Source of the DNA: Myrmaecium sp. VS I D KN 1
Lineage: Eukaryota > Ascomycota > Dothideomycetes > Valsariales > Valsariaceae
Direction of reading: 5' to 3'
NCBI GenBank assembly: GCA_019775845.1
Contig: JADQAV010000001.1
Coordinates: 186,001 to 250,000, forward strand
Length of the DNA stretch: 64,000 nucleotides
Part shown: piece by piece, positions 46,401 through 58,001 of the stretch
Numbering within the stretch: position 1 is the first letter of the stretch
How the letters are laid out: each line of letters starts with the position of its first letter
The notes under the pieces: generated by a model
Databases searched by the model: none
What the model saw: only the letters and a program-made list of their open reading frames with translations
Told to the model about the DNA's origin: nothing
Made by a program: the position numbers and the translations under genes

Positions 46401-47211
46401 ACTCCTTCAGGACTCCGAGCGAGGCCGACCTCTAGGCAGCCATCCTTGGGGAACAGGCGACGCGGGACCTCGGAGACCTCAGGACGTCCAGTCTCAAACC
46501 ACCTCCCTCTCACCATCTCTACTTCCTCTTTTCTTTCCTCGCTCTCCCTACTCGTAGACGCATTGCCTAACCTCCCCTCCACGGATTCCAAGCCTCGTCA
46601 CCGCACTCGTCCTCAGGCTGCGTCATCCCGGTTACCTGGCGCTTTAGCTCTGCCACAGCCAAGTGAAACCCCCACATTCACTCCTCGCTCACCTTTCGTT
46701 GCTGCCGCTGCGCCTTCTTTTATAATCTGTCCGCTTTTCTGCTAGCTGCTCGTCTCTGCTCCCTCTCCACATTCCCCGGTTTGCTGCGTTAACTCAGACC
46801 TCACTTCCGCTGCACCTCTCGGCTTCCCGAGTTGTCTCGCTCCAATATCGACCAGCCGTTCCATGAGCCCTCGATTGCTTGCGTAGCGTACAGCCGCTCG
46901 ACAGGCAAGCTCGATACAGACCTGTCGAGTAGTTCGGGAACCTCTCAACCTCACACGACCTCGTGGGCCCGATCTGTTCATCCTCTCTCTTGGACGACCT
47001 GCCTGTCATATTCGTTGTACTTTTGACGACACCGGACAGAAAACCAACCCGGTTGAGCCATTCGATTCAGGACGTTTGAATCACCCCTCTTCCGGACCAA
47101 CGTGAGTCACATCCGGAGCGGAACCCGCCAAACCACCCCTGGACCCCCAGCTGATCTCCCGCCGCCGACCTGTGTCCAGTTGCCGCCCTCCGGACCGATC
47201 CTCTCACAGCC
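43406..47211. other. 3.8-kb interval without a convincing gene
   Basis: Only short overlapping frames on both strands. GTAC-type palindromic islands lie around 45898-45915, 46045-46080, 46195-46215 and 46290-46315. The last 600 bp are pyrimidine-rich and probably form the promoter and leader of the next gene. A spliced small gene or ncRNA cannot be excluded by eye. Confidence 0.5.
45898..46315. repeat. Cluster of GTAC/CTAGGTAC palindromes
   Basis: Several short islands (ACGTACGGTACCTAG, AGTACCTAGTATGTACGTA, CTAGGTACAGTAGGTACTG) within 420 bp of otherwise unremarkable intergenic DNA. Confidence 0.55.
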
Positions 47212-49661
47212 ATGGCCCCATCCCAGACGAACCCGCGTCGCCGGCCTCTTAAGGGCCCTCCTCCCCAGGTCCCTCATCTTAAAACAACCTCATTGCGCAA
47301 GACCGGCACCTTTCACTCTCCCACTTTGTCGTCCCCGGACATCATCGACCCGGTTGATCACGCTGTCTTCATGCCCAAGCGCTCGAGTACCAGTCCGGAG
47401 GCTCTTGCAGAGCTTGTTAACGACGCGGCCATCAACCGCATCACCAACATCCTAGAACGCTTTGACGCCACACTATCCGGCAAGTCCTCACCGTCTACGA
47501 CTACCAATCTCTTGCATGACCCGGAGGTGTACCCGGTCCCGAGTTTCTTGCTCGACCGTACCACAATGGATACGGAGCCTATGGATGTTGACCAGAAAAT
47601 CCCTTCTGGTGATCATGCCTCTGACAGTGGGCTTGGTTCGAGCATTGACGAGCCCAAACACGGTAAGTCGTGCGCCCTCTCCTTGATGCCCTGTTCTCCT
47701 GCTCACACAAATATAAAAGACCACGCTGCCCCCAGCGGATGCTCCGTCGCTTCAACTTTCTCAAAATCCCATTCTGCCATCACCAAGTCCGTGTCAGCCT
47801 TAGGGTGCAAAGCAGATGAGCCGAAGCATGTCCTGGGAGAGTACGCCTATAAAGTTATCCGCGACAAAATTATAGAGCCGATCTTAGCAGAAGAGTCTCT
47901 GAAAGACTTCCACCCACTGATTCAGGACGTCCCCCGTCGGATTGGCTCGAAATACATCAATAATCTGCGCGATCTGGAAAAGACCCTGATCTTCTTGGCT
48001 CCGGTGAGTGAGGGATTCTATATATCTAATGGTGCAATTGCTCATTGGATTATGTGTGCTTTAAAGGAGTTTTCGGCAACCTCATCATCCTATCTTCGGT
48101 TTTGCGAACGATCGGTCCAGCTACTATACGCCACCGTCCACAGCCTTCCGGAGCGAGACCAGCGCCTGCCAACTGACCGACCTTACACTAATCATTACTT
48201 TCTTGACCTGGTGGAACAGATTCGACGCTACGCAACTATAATGGCTGCCACGCGGCAGAAACAAGAGGATGGTGAAGAGCTGGACGAGATGGATTATTCG
48301 CCGTAAGTTCGGTCGCTTTGCTTTCTGTACCAGGCTATGCTTCATACCTTACATCTCCAGCACGCTACCTTTTAGCACGATACAGCTGCTAACTTCCAAT
48401 AATTAGAGATGAGAAGATTACTCTCCGAGGAGGTCTTAGCCATGACGGAACGCCTGTCGAGCTTGTGCGTGAAAAGAATGGTAAAGTCATTCCGCTTGCC
48501 GAGCAACCTAGCGAGATTCATGCCTCCAAGAGAGGCCTGGAGGGTGACCTGGACGACGATGGCGCACGTCGATCGATGGCTCGTCGTCGCAAGTCGGGCA
48601 AGCCCAGTGACGTGATGCATCTGTGCAAGTCTTGCGATAAGCAGTTCGATAGGGCATGCGATCTCACCAAGCACGAAAAGACTCACTCTAGGCCCTGGAA
48701 ATGTCCCGAGCTGAACTGTAAATACCATGACTTGGGTTGGCCTACTGAGAAGGAGCGAGACAGGCACGTTAACGATCGCCATTCCTCGGCCCCGGCACAG
48801 CACAAGTGCCAATTCCCACCGTGCACGTACGTCTCGAAAAGAGAAAGTAACTGCAAGCAACACATGGAGAAAGCTCACAATTGGACCTACATACGCTCCA
48901 AAAGCAACGGCCGTAAGAAGGCTGTCCGCTCAAGCAATCAATCACCACAAACGCCGCTTACTCCTCTGATCAACACTCCAGCATCCACGCTTCAGAAGTT
49001 TCCAACACCGATGACCCCGTTCGCACCTTCTCCGGCAGTTCCATCGTACCGGGACTTTGACCTGTATACTCTTACTCCTGCCTTGAGCACGGAAGCCTTT
49101 GAGGCTGATTACCGCCGTGACTCGGTAACCACGGCCGGGTCCGTCATGTCCTATTCTTCTGGTTTCTCACCGTACCAGCCGGCTGCATTTGAGAATACCA
49201 TGACGCCTGAAATAGGCCGAGCTCACCATGACGCAATCTTCGATCAAACTACTTCTTGTCAAGGTACCCCTTTTACAACCGGGATTGGTCAGCAACCGAC
49301 TCCAGCCTTGAGCGGAGGTTTCGATAGCTTCCCGAACTTTGGCCAAACGTACACGTTTGACAACTTTGAGCCGTCTACTACAGCCACACATCTTTCACTT
49401 GGCGGCCAAGCCGATGCAACTCTCCTATCCAATACCGAGAGCTTTCAGTTGGACGAGGGGTTCGAGGATGGATTCTCGAACTTCAATTCCCCGATGGGTG
49501 ACTTCACCCTATTTGATACTCATGGCCAACATGGTCAAAACCTGGATATCGGCGATACGTGGTTTGAAGATCTACCAAACCTTGGTAGTTTGGGCAGCCA
49601 GTTCGACAACATATACACGTCGACTATGGGAGGCCAATTCGGCGAAAACTCCAAACTTTGA
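47212..49661 (+). CDS. C2H2 zinc-finger transcription factor, 741 aa
   Basis: Probable nuclear regulator in four exons: 47212-47662, 47720-48003, 48067-48302, 48407-49661. The first two introns are 57 and 63 bp, multiples of three and free of stops, so the unspliced frame also reads through; the spliced model is preferred because donors (GTAAGT, GTGAGT), acceptors and the joined protein (TLIFLAP-EFSATSSSYLRF) look right. A folded region of about 190 residues (LGEYAYKVIRDKIIEPILAE, then TDRPYTNHYFLDLVEQIRRYA) precedes EMDYSPDEKITLRGG. Fingers are at about 395-417 (CKSCDKQFDRACDLTKHEKTH), 424-449 and 454-477 (CQFPPC..H..H). The remaining 260 residues are Thr/Phe/Pro-rich, as in activation domains. 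Regulated genes unknown. Confidence 0.87.
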
Positions 49662-49835
49662 TCTTCTTTTCTGTTGCTCCTCAAGGATCAATTTGGATCC
49701 TTCGGCCAGGTCGAGATGAGCCCTGGGACGAGCAAGTTATCTTCTTAAGTTTCTTTTACGTTACCTTCTATCGGCTTATTTCGGAAGGGCCATATTCCAG
49801 ACATGGGTTTGAGAAATGGCTCCATTGTGCAGCAA

Positions 49836-49868
<33 letters not shown>

Positions 49869-50615
49869 CAAAAGGCCGCTCACTCGGGCCTTGGTGGTCC
49901 TTCAGGCGTCGAGCGACTTGGCAGCGGCCAGTTGAACAAATATCTTGATTGGTGGAATGAGGGTTATGATCGTACCTCTAACCTTTTTCTCTGTGAGGAT
50001 AAAAGGTCTTAGGGATTTTAGTATAAGCGGTATGGTTTCTTGGTTTGTTGGTGCCGCTATTGGTGCCTGTATGGAAGAAAACACGGGATACTGTTTTTCT
50101 TCACTCACTCTGGCGGTTTTTGAAGGGCAATGCAATATGTGCTATATATACTACGGAATATCTGGATTTGATCAAATTTCGGAAGATGAGAGATGTTCAA
50201 TCAAAACACATTAGGAGCAGTATACCAGTGACGTTCTGCAAATTGAGCCTGACACGTGGATACGGTAGTAATTACTCGACCTGTGATATCTAAGCAACCG
50301 AAGCCTTGTTTACCACGCGGGGTTACCTTAGCAACCCGCACAGACACCATATACACCTCTGCACCTTGTCCCCAGCATCCACCAGCAACTTACACCAAGC
50401 GCGACAATTACGATATACAGCTTCGACGGCATCAATACCCGGGTGAATAGACGTGAAGAGGAGGGAACATACATTCAGGTTGGAATGTTAAGGCCGAAGA
50501 CCGCGACATTCGCACATCGTTTGACGAAACTTGTTCCCTACAATAACAACGCGCGCTACCTACGAGGCCAGTGATACGATCCGGACTTCCGCCATATATT
50601 GCACACAACATTCCA
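49662..50615. other. Intergenic region between C2H2 gene and MPS1
   Basis: Contains the T29 tract listed separately and AT-rich sequence. No gene is seen. Confidence 0.6.
49840..49868. repeat. Poly(T) tract of 29 bases
   Basis: Uninterrupted T run about 180 bp after the preceding stop codon. No flanking duplication is visible that would mark a retroposed copy. Confidence 0.9.
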
Positions 50616-52636
50616 ATGGCAACAGCATCACCCACGCCGCTGCCCTCATACGGAGGTGCAGGCCGAGCGTCCCGACAAACCTCCATGCGACCGCTTCAGA
50701 TCCGGCGCGACTCACCGCTATCCGTGCTGGCCGTCTCGCAAGGGTCCTCCGCCAACGCGCACTTAATGCAGAACATCAACATCGAGGACTCCTCGGACGA
50801 TGAGATGATGCCTCCGCCGCCCGCCCTAAGCGGGTTCGCGCAGAGCATCATCAACGAGCAGCGCCCGTCCGCACCGCTTTCCGAAAGCCCCGTCAACCAA
50901 ACCCGAACGACGAAACCGAAGCTCAGGATCTCCCGCCAGAATTCCCCGAGCGGAACCCCCGAACATAGCCACATCACGCCCGGGTACTCCGTCCGGAATC
51001 TGAAGAAGTTCACCGTGCGCGGCGCGCCTGTGCGGCGAGGGCTCCGGCGGACGCCACAAGGGGACGAGCTGGACCAGGCGCCGAACAGTCAGGAACACGA
51101 GGGAGGTCAGGATGGGAGCGCGCTGCGGCCTACGTCGTCGTCTTCGTCGTCTGGTGGTCGGGGTCAATATCGAGATCAGTATGCGGTGCATGGCCAAGGT
51201 AATCATCCGCCGGACTCAATCCTGAGATCTACGGTCGCCCATCGCGACCAAGAAAACATGGCTCCTGGTTCAGTAATGAAAGTAACGGCTGTAGACCAGG
51301 GTGAGGAGGACCTTCAGGCTTCCATGATGAAGCCCATGCCCCTCCATACCAAAACCTCCGCGCAGAGAGAAGAGAGACAAATACCGCTGGGTCCGATCAG
51401 CACAAATACACCACATAGACCCGCGCCGCCGCCACCGCCGAAGATGTCCGTGCTAGAAACCGCAACTGCCGCTGCCGGGGCCTCGACGACGAAGGTGAAG
51501 AAACGACGCGGGTACATCTCCGTGAATGGCAAGACCTATTCGCAAATGGGGAAGATTGGCAAGGGCGGCAGCTCGGACGTGTACCGTGTCATGGCGGAGA
51601 ACGGTAAGATGTTCGCGTTGAAGAGGGTGAAGTTGGAGGATGCGGACGAGAGCGCCGTACGAGGGTACAAGGGTGAGATCGAACTGCTGAAGAAGCTCGA
51701 GGGGGTGGAGCGCGTTGTGCGGTTATTCGACTACGAAGTGGACGAGTCGAAACAGGTCCTCAGTGTGGTAAGTGCAAGGTTCTGTTGTGCCGGCACTGGC
51801 GATATTTAGCTAACCACCCATGGCAATAGCTCATGGACATGGGCGAATCTGACCTGTCGCGGATCCTACGGATGAAGCTGGACGCCGAGAATGCAAGGCT
51901 AGACCTGTCATTCACACGCTATTACTGGAAAGAAATGCTGGAGTGCGTGCAAGCGGTCCACGACTACGACATTGTACACTCCGACCTGAAACCTGCCAAC
52001 TTCCTCCTGGTTCAGGGCCGCCTTAAGCTTATCGATTTCGGCATCGCCAACGCCATCGACACTGACAACACGGTCAATGTCCACCGAGATTCCCACGTCG
52101 GCACTCCCAACTACATGTCTCCTGAGTCGTTGCAAGACACCAATGCGGGCCAACGAGGCCCAGGTGGACCGTTGGGGAAGATGATGAAACTCGGCAAGCC
52201 CAGCGATGTATGGAGCTTGGGATGTATTCTGTACCAGATGGTGTATGGGCGCCCGCCATTCGCTCACATACAATCGCAAATCCACCGCGTCATGGCGATC
52301 GTGAATCCAGCGGTCCATATCGAATACCCGCCGTACGGTGTTGGGGGCGTCAAAGTTCCCCCGGGGTTGAAGAAGACTCTCCGAGGCTGTTTGAACAGGG
52401 AGCCATCGAAACGGCCGACGATTCCCCAGATGTTGAGCGAGCACGACGAGTTCCTGTATCCGGACAGCTGCGAGGATCTCCGCATCCCCCAGGAGCTCCT
52501 CGGGCAGATCATCCAGCGGGTGGCGGACCGATTTCGGGACGAGCGGAAGGATCCGCCAACCGACGAGGAGATCAGACAGTATCCGGCTAGCTTCTACGCG
52601 AAGATCCGAGACCTGCTGGAAGATGGCTCGCCATGA
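50616..52636 (+). CDS. MPS1: Mps1/TTK dual-specificity protein kinase
   Basis: Mps1 starts the spindle assembly checkpoint at kinetochores and helps duplicate spindle poles. Two exons: 50616-51767 and 51830-52636 (phase 0), giving 652 aa. Residues 1-300 are low complexity. The kinase domain follows: glycine loop GKGGSSDVYRV near 315, VAIK-like FALKRVKL, catalytic loop HSDLKPANF at 434-442 (HSD in place of HRD, normal for Mps1), DFG at 453-455, activation segment GTPNYMSPE at 475-483, and DVWSLGCILYQMVYG. A C-terminal extension (PDSCEDLRIPQELLGQII) closes it. The ATG at 50616 is the first in frame; the frame is open 15 codons further without ATG. A splice-joined upstream exon is possible. Confidence 0.95.
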
Positions 52637-53750
52637 TCGAGTCCTTTTCCGCGCATCGATGTTTTGCGAACCCACCAAAGGCCTACGACCTTCTTGGCTC
52701 TCGCTTTTCCTTTTTCTTCTGTGTTTTTCTTTCTTCATTCATCCCTCGGCAAGTATACGGGGCGCACCATCTCCATTGGATTCCTGTGGGTTACAGTACC
52801 AGTTTTCTACCCTCATGCTCTGCTCGATAGCGTTGGCGCACATGGCGTTTCGATACAAAAACGGGGGAAAAGGGGCGTTTTGCCCGTTCTGTCGTCGTGC
52901 ATCTTCACACTTTCTTTTGTTTGTCCGCCTGCGTTGGATGGCGATGTCTTCTTCCTGGATACCAACCGAATCCCACTGTTCTGACTGATATTAATCACGC
53001 TTCGAGAGGGCTCTTTCTGTGGATTTTTCTTTTGCTTCTGTTGCAGAGGAAAGCGTGGTTGGTTTGTCGTACACCTTGGGGGAGCTCTCTTGACTTCGAC
53101 GTTAAGGTACTGTTATTTATGACTTGATACTTGTATGCTCACACATTCCCGAGTACGAAATACATATATGTATGCCTATGCACTGGTTTCTATGCTCTGA
53201 GGCAAGCCTTTGTTGAATAAAATGCCCGCGACGCAGGGCCCGAGGCTCTCACCCTCTCCAGCGTGTAATCGACCCCGTATTCAGCGGATGGAAAGCAGAT
53301 GGAGTGGGGGGAAACAGGGTGCAGATCAGCTAACGGAAAAACAGCCGGGTAACTGTAGGCCGACTTGAAGATCCAATGTCCGGATGCATTAGTAAACGGA
53401 CCATTGTTATCACCGTCTTCTCTCCGTGCGGTAAATTCTATACATATAGCTTCATGATCTCATGAGGTCTTTTCCCATTCGTACCTATTGTCCGTTGGCG
53501 CTCTTCCCCTTGCCCCGTATCCGCTCATAAGCTGCTATCCCCGTCCAGGACTTAAGCTGTTATCTCCGCCTTGATATCAAAGCGCGGTGGGGTTGCAAAC
53601 ATGACGACATTCCACTGCTATATGTTGCGACAAACCCCCTCTCGCCAGCTCTGTTCACCGCTTTCTCACCATCTCCCTCGCATCCTCCCTCTCGCTTATC
53701 GTTCATCCTCCTCATCCTTCATCAGATCCTTCCATCGCACATCACCAACC
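52637..53750. other. Intergenic region and leader of the AKR gene
   Basis: Probable MPS1 3' UTR at left. At right, an in-frame ATG at 53622 (and 53601) could extend the next protein; see findings. No other gene is seen. Confidence 0.55.
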
Positions 53751-54982
53751 ATGTCAGACCTCGCTGTGCAGTCCAAGTATGACCCGAAGGACATGGTCTT
53801 CCGCCATCTTGGCCCTACCGGCCTCAAGGTCTCCCTCTTCTCCCTAGGCGGCTGGCTCACCTACGGCGGCACGGAGAAGGGCGACATCGTGAAGCAGTGC
53901 CTACAAGCCGCGTGGGACAATGGCATCAACTTCTTCGATACCGCCGAGACCTATGCCAATGGGCAGTCGGAGATCGAGATGGGCCGGGCATTGAAGGAAT
54001 TGGCGTGGCCGAGGGATGAATACGTCCTCAGCACGAAGGTATGTAAACCTCAATTGGGATCGAAGGAGGATGGACATGAAACTAACTACGGTTGAAAGGT
54101 GTTCTTCGGCACGGGCCGCAAGGAGCCTAACACCCGTGGTCTGAGCAGGAAGGTAAGTAGTAGACAGTACGCTCGGTCGCCAGCCCTGCCACCCTTGCTA
54201 ACTCAGCCTCGCAGCACGTAGTAGAGGGGCTCAAGAGCTCCTTGCAGCGCCTGCAGCAGCCGTACGTCGACATTGTCTTCGCACACAGACCTGATAATGC
54301 GTAAGTTGTTTAATCTTTTCTCCCCCGAGTTCGTTGCTGACATGCTTTCAGAACGCCCATGAAGGAGATCGTGGAGGGATTCACCCAAGTCATCCGCAAC
54401 CTCAACTTGGCCTACTACTGGGGTACCTCGGAGTGGTCGGCTGCTCAGATCACTGAGGCAACCCTTATTGCCGAGAAGTATAACCTGATTGCACCTGTTG
54501 TGGAGCAGCCGCAGTACAATGCTTTCCACCGCCAGCGCTTCGAGATCGAGTACAAGCCGCTCTATGACCAGTGGAGCTACGGCACCACCATCTGGAGCCC
54601 TCTCGCCTCTGGACTCCTCACTGGCAAGTACAATGACGGCATTCCAGAGGATTCCCGCTTCGCGAAGAACAAGGAATTCTTTGAGAAGACTGTCCAGGAG
54701 CTGAAGTCGCCAGCGGGTCAGGCCAAGATCGAGAAGGTTAAGAAGCTGACCGCTGTTGCGGAGAGGCTCGGGGCGAATGTCAGCCAGCTCGCCCTCGCTT
54801 GGGCGGCGAAGAACCCCAACGTCAGCACCGTCATCCTGGGCGCAACCAAGGTCGAGCAGATCCACGATAACTGCAAGGCCCTCAAGCTGCTGGACAAGCT
54901 TACACCGGAGGTCATGGAGGAGATCGAGAAGATCCTCGACAACAAGCCCGCGCCCGTTCCCGTTTATGGTCGGGAGAGGTAG
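53751..54982 (+). CDS. Aldo-keto reductase, voltage-gated K+ channel beta-subunit type
   Basis: NADPH-dependent aldo-keto reductase of the AKR6 (Kv-beta) type. Four exons: 53751-54038, 54099-54152, 54215-54300, 54352-54982 (phases 0, 0, 2), giving 352 aa from MSDLAVQ. Catalytic tetrad: Asp63 and Tyr68 in [11 protein letters not shown], Lys96 at the exon 1 end, His138 in VFAHRPDN. Other family marks: [28 protein letters not shown] and [13 protein letters not shown]. Physiological substrate unknown; fungi lack a clear Kv partner, so an oxidoreductase role is likelier than channel regulation. The frame is open upstream to ATGs at 53622 and 53601, adding an Arg-rich, acid-free N-terminus. Exon 2 is only 54 nt. 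Confidence 0.93.
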
Positions 54983-55892
54983 GTTAGTTTAACACCTACG
55001 GGTACTTCAATCCGCACCTCAGCCTTGGATTGACGAACTGCTAGGGGAGAAAGCAAACGGAGGAAGTCCAAGCTTTAAAGAGTTACTGTCAAGGGTATTT
55101 GTAAAGCCACCACGAGCCGCATATTGAATAGGTATCAAGGGCCTAGATAGAGCTTAGATTTGAGCGCAAAATAGTTCATCTACTAAAGTACGTAAAAGTG
55201 GCGCGCAAGGCTATATCATAATTCATTTGATGCAATAGTCTGAGGCCCAATGACACCAAGTGCATACGCATACTTACAACCTTTGATGGTCTTCCGTTAT
55301 GCCACGTTTGTGTCGTCCGGAAAGGATTAGGGTTCTTTCATCACTGCTTAATGTAAGGTCTTTCAGGATGAGAAGACGAGGCGCATCACGAACAACCTAA
55401 GGCCGATTCATACGATAGACGGCTTACATGAGCTTTCTTTGGCAATCAAGTTCCATCATGCCTGCTCGCTCTGAAGGGTTCGCACATGACGAATTGCTTC
55501 CGCACATCGTGCACGGAAAATGCTAGTAGATGCCTAAGTGATAAAGGAACCGAATTAGCAACTCGGTCATAGGGCAGAGAAAAGATGTATGTGCTGTAAG
55601 CAGTGCGCTCAGAGAGAAGATTGTAAACTCGACATTGTCCGGCTTCGGCGTCGACACCGAGTTACCGCCCTCCCGGGCCGTGAAGCGTACGGGAGAGGGA
55701 ACCCAGACGCGCCGACGCATCCGCTGAATCGTCCGACTAAGGATGACGATACGATAGTTTTCATCATTGCGCGGTGGGAAGAGGGGGAGGAACTGATGAT
55801 CCGGTGTAGTACTTACAGACCAGTGAATCCAACCCAACAGTGTTTGTCGACTTTGACTTTCTTAGGTCGGAGCGATCAGCAAGGAAGGCCCT
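54983..55892. other. Intergenic between convergent genes
   Basis: No gene or notable repeat. Left and right ends should hold the two 3' UTRs. Confidence 0.65.
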
Positions 55893-56464
55893 TCAGTAAT
55901 CTAACTCGACCTCCGGCATCGCCTGCTCGTCGAGCTCGCGCGCGATCCTCCGGTACGTCTTCTCGGCGTCCGAGTCGTAGAAATCCCCCTCCTCTGCTTT
56001 TGGCCGCTTATTGGGACCATTTTGGGCGGCCTTCCTCTTGCGCTTGTGTCGCTTCTTGGCGTTGCTGGAAGGTTGCATACGCGGCTGGTTGACCGAGATG
56101 ACCTCTGCAGTCGACATTGGATTGGTCGAACCCTCATGCTCAGTGTTCGATCCTGAACCTGCTGCAGCTTCCTGAGCAAGCCGATGCGCTTTCAAGAGAG
56201 CCTGCACCTCGCTATGCCGAAACATGGCAATTTGTTCGTCGGTGAGGGTGCGTCGGACCCCATCGGGATAGGTCTCAAAGACTTCATGCTGGACTTCGGC
56301 GACAGCGACGTTGTCGTTGCCGGAAAGGAGGACGGCCGGGATGGTCAAATGAGGAAAGTTCCTCTCATGAAATCTGCGCCAATCGTTCTGGACACTGTCA
56401 GTCAATGTTCCATATGAAAGGCATCGCGGAGGATGCTGACCGCTGAGATAGAAGGCAGCTCCAT
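55893..56464 (-). CDS. DUF3807-like protein, 172 aa
   Basis: Conserved fungal protein of unknown function. Two exons: 56464-56441 (24 nt, MELPSISA) and 56387-55893; intron of 53 bp with donor GTCAGC, acceptor GTCCAG, phase 0. The joined N-terminus (NDWRRFHERNFPHL) and the core GVRRTLTDEQIAMFRHSEVQ match my memory of DUF3807. The middle is Gln/Ala-rich. A basic stretch (KKRHKRKRKAAQNGPNKRPK) suggests nuclear or nucleolar location. The end is acidic. The first coding exon is very short and its donor is not the usual GTRAGT, so the start is uncertain; without the splice the frame continues upstream without an ATG that fits better. It diverges from the fasciclin gene. Confidence 0.72.
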
Positions 56465-56816
56465 GTCGCGTGTTAGTGACCTCGACCAAGCTTGACGCGG
56501 GCTGAAGAAGCTCTTGGTGGGCCTGCGGTCATGAACCCGTGTACAGTCCGCGTAGAGCTCTTATATCGCTGGCGCTCTCTGTCATGGCTCCGGGGTTGGA
56601 TGCATGTCTTCAAGCCGACGACTGCTGACTTTCTCCAAGAGATTGTGGCGGAGGTGGTCCCTGTCGAAACCGTCCTGGCAGGGGAAGGAAATGTCATTGC
56701 GGTTGAAGTGGCTCGTGCCTGAACGATCGTGCCAAGGCCGATGACGACCAGTTTCACTTCCCCATGCCTCCGCGGCCTTTCGGCATTGTTGCCATATACC
56801 TACCTGCATAGTGATC
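56465..56816. promoter_or_regulatory. Divergent promoter, DUF3807 / fasciclin genes
   Basis: 352 bp between start codons. No TATA box or other motif stands out. Confidence 0.45.
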
Positions 56817-57513
56817 ATGAGAATTATCAATCACGCTAACTACTTCTACATATTCATCATCTCTCTGTTTTCGGCCCAGGTAGCTGCTTGGCTCCAACCA
56901 TACGCTCCGATTGCGAATCTTTGGGCGTCGCGGCTTTCCAGACTGTCGTCGGAATCACCAGTGCCAGGCATGTCTCCCAACGGAAAAGCTGATGCGCAGG
57001 CAAGCGCAGGAATCATGATCTCAGACGTGATTGGGAGGGCTCAGGATGTTGCAATTTTCAGCGGCCTCACTAGGGACATTGATACCGTGTCGCAGCGCCT
57101 GGAAGATCCCACCAAGAACGTGACCGTGCTGGCGCCCGACAACAATGCCATGAAGGCGTTGCCGCGCAAGCCCTGGGAAGACCCGTTGGAATACGCCAAG
57201 CTGGGAGCGCAGGCTTACGCGGGCCAGGAAGGTGAAAGCCGGGCGCAAGCCAATATGCGGAGGTTCGTGGAGGCCCATATCGTCCCGGAAAGCCCGTGGC
57301 AAGAGCAGCAGAAGGTCCAAACGTTGGCCGGCAATACGGTCTGGTACGAAAGCAAGGATGGGAGGCTTTTTGTACGTGCCTGCCGGTAAAAGGCTCGAAC
57401 TCAATGAACTAACGGTCTAGGTCCAACCCGGCAATGTGGAGGTATTATCCGTGGCCGAAAAGGTTTCAAATGGTCAAGTATGGGTGCTGGGCGGCGTGGT
57501 GAAGTCCGATTAG
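56817..57513 (+). CDS. Secreted or vacuolar fasciclin (FAS1) domain protein
   Basis: Two exons: 56817-57371 and 57421-57513 (phase 0; donor GTACGT, branch CTAACG), giving 215 aa. The N-terminal hydrophobic segment (YFYIFIISLFSAQVAAW) is a signal peptide. The FAS1 core has the two family regions: NVTVLAPDNNAMKALP and, after the insert, FVEAHIVPESPW with a final VLSVAEKVSNGQVWVLGGVV. One FAS1 copy is present and no GPI signal or second membrane span is seen. FAS1 proteins act in adhesion or cell-surface contact; the subgroup with the LPRKPWEDP insert is, from memory, a fungal family of uncertain role. Start: first ATG of the frame. Confidence 0.87.
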
Positions 57514-58001
57514 TTGTAGCGTTCATGAGATTCGCCATTGATCACGCCTTGTGGGCATACTGGCTCGCTGTTCAGCTCGACATTGAAATTGAACCTCGTG
57601 ATATTGCTCGATATATCTTACATCCTGATAGAGGGGTGCTTATATAGTAACTGGGGGCACCGATGACCGAGGTTGTTTGCTTTCTTCTCAAGATGTTCCT
57701 ATCCGTTGTTGAGCAGCCATAGACAAACGCAAACACATACTACTTATCATGCGAATAAAGCCAAGGTCTGGAAGGACAGAGATCGCCGGCTCCGAGTGCA
57801 ACATACTCAGATATGAATGTAACCAAAGCAATACAACAAATCTATATTGTACAAGAAGTACAGATTTTACAACCGGAGACCAATTCTGAACTGAGACAAA
57901 TCATGCATTTGGAGCATAAATTACGGGGGTCTGCTCCTTACAGTAGCCCTATCCTTTTTCGTTTGACTGGCCGCCTTCCGCATCTGAACACCGGACATCC
58001 T
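57514..58001. other. Intergenic between convergent genes
   Basis: AT-rich, no gene or notable repeat seen. Confidence 0.65.

Noticed and set aside
51955-51985. HSD instead of HRD in the kinase catalytic loop, suggesting a pseudokinase
   Set aside because: HSDLKPANF is the normal form in Mps1/TTK kinases; Lys, Asp and DFG are all present.
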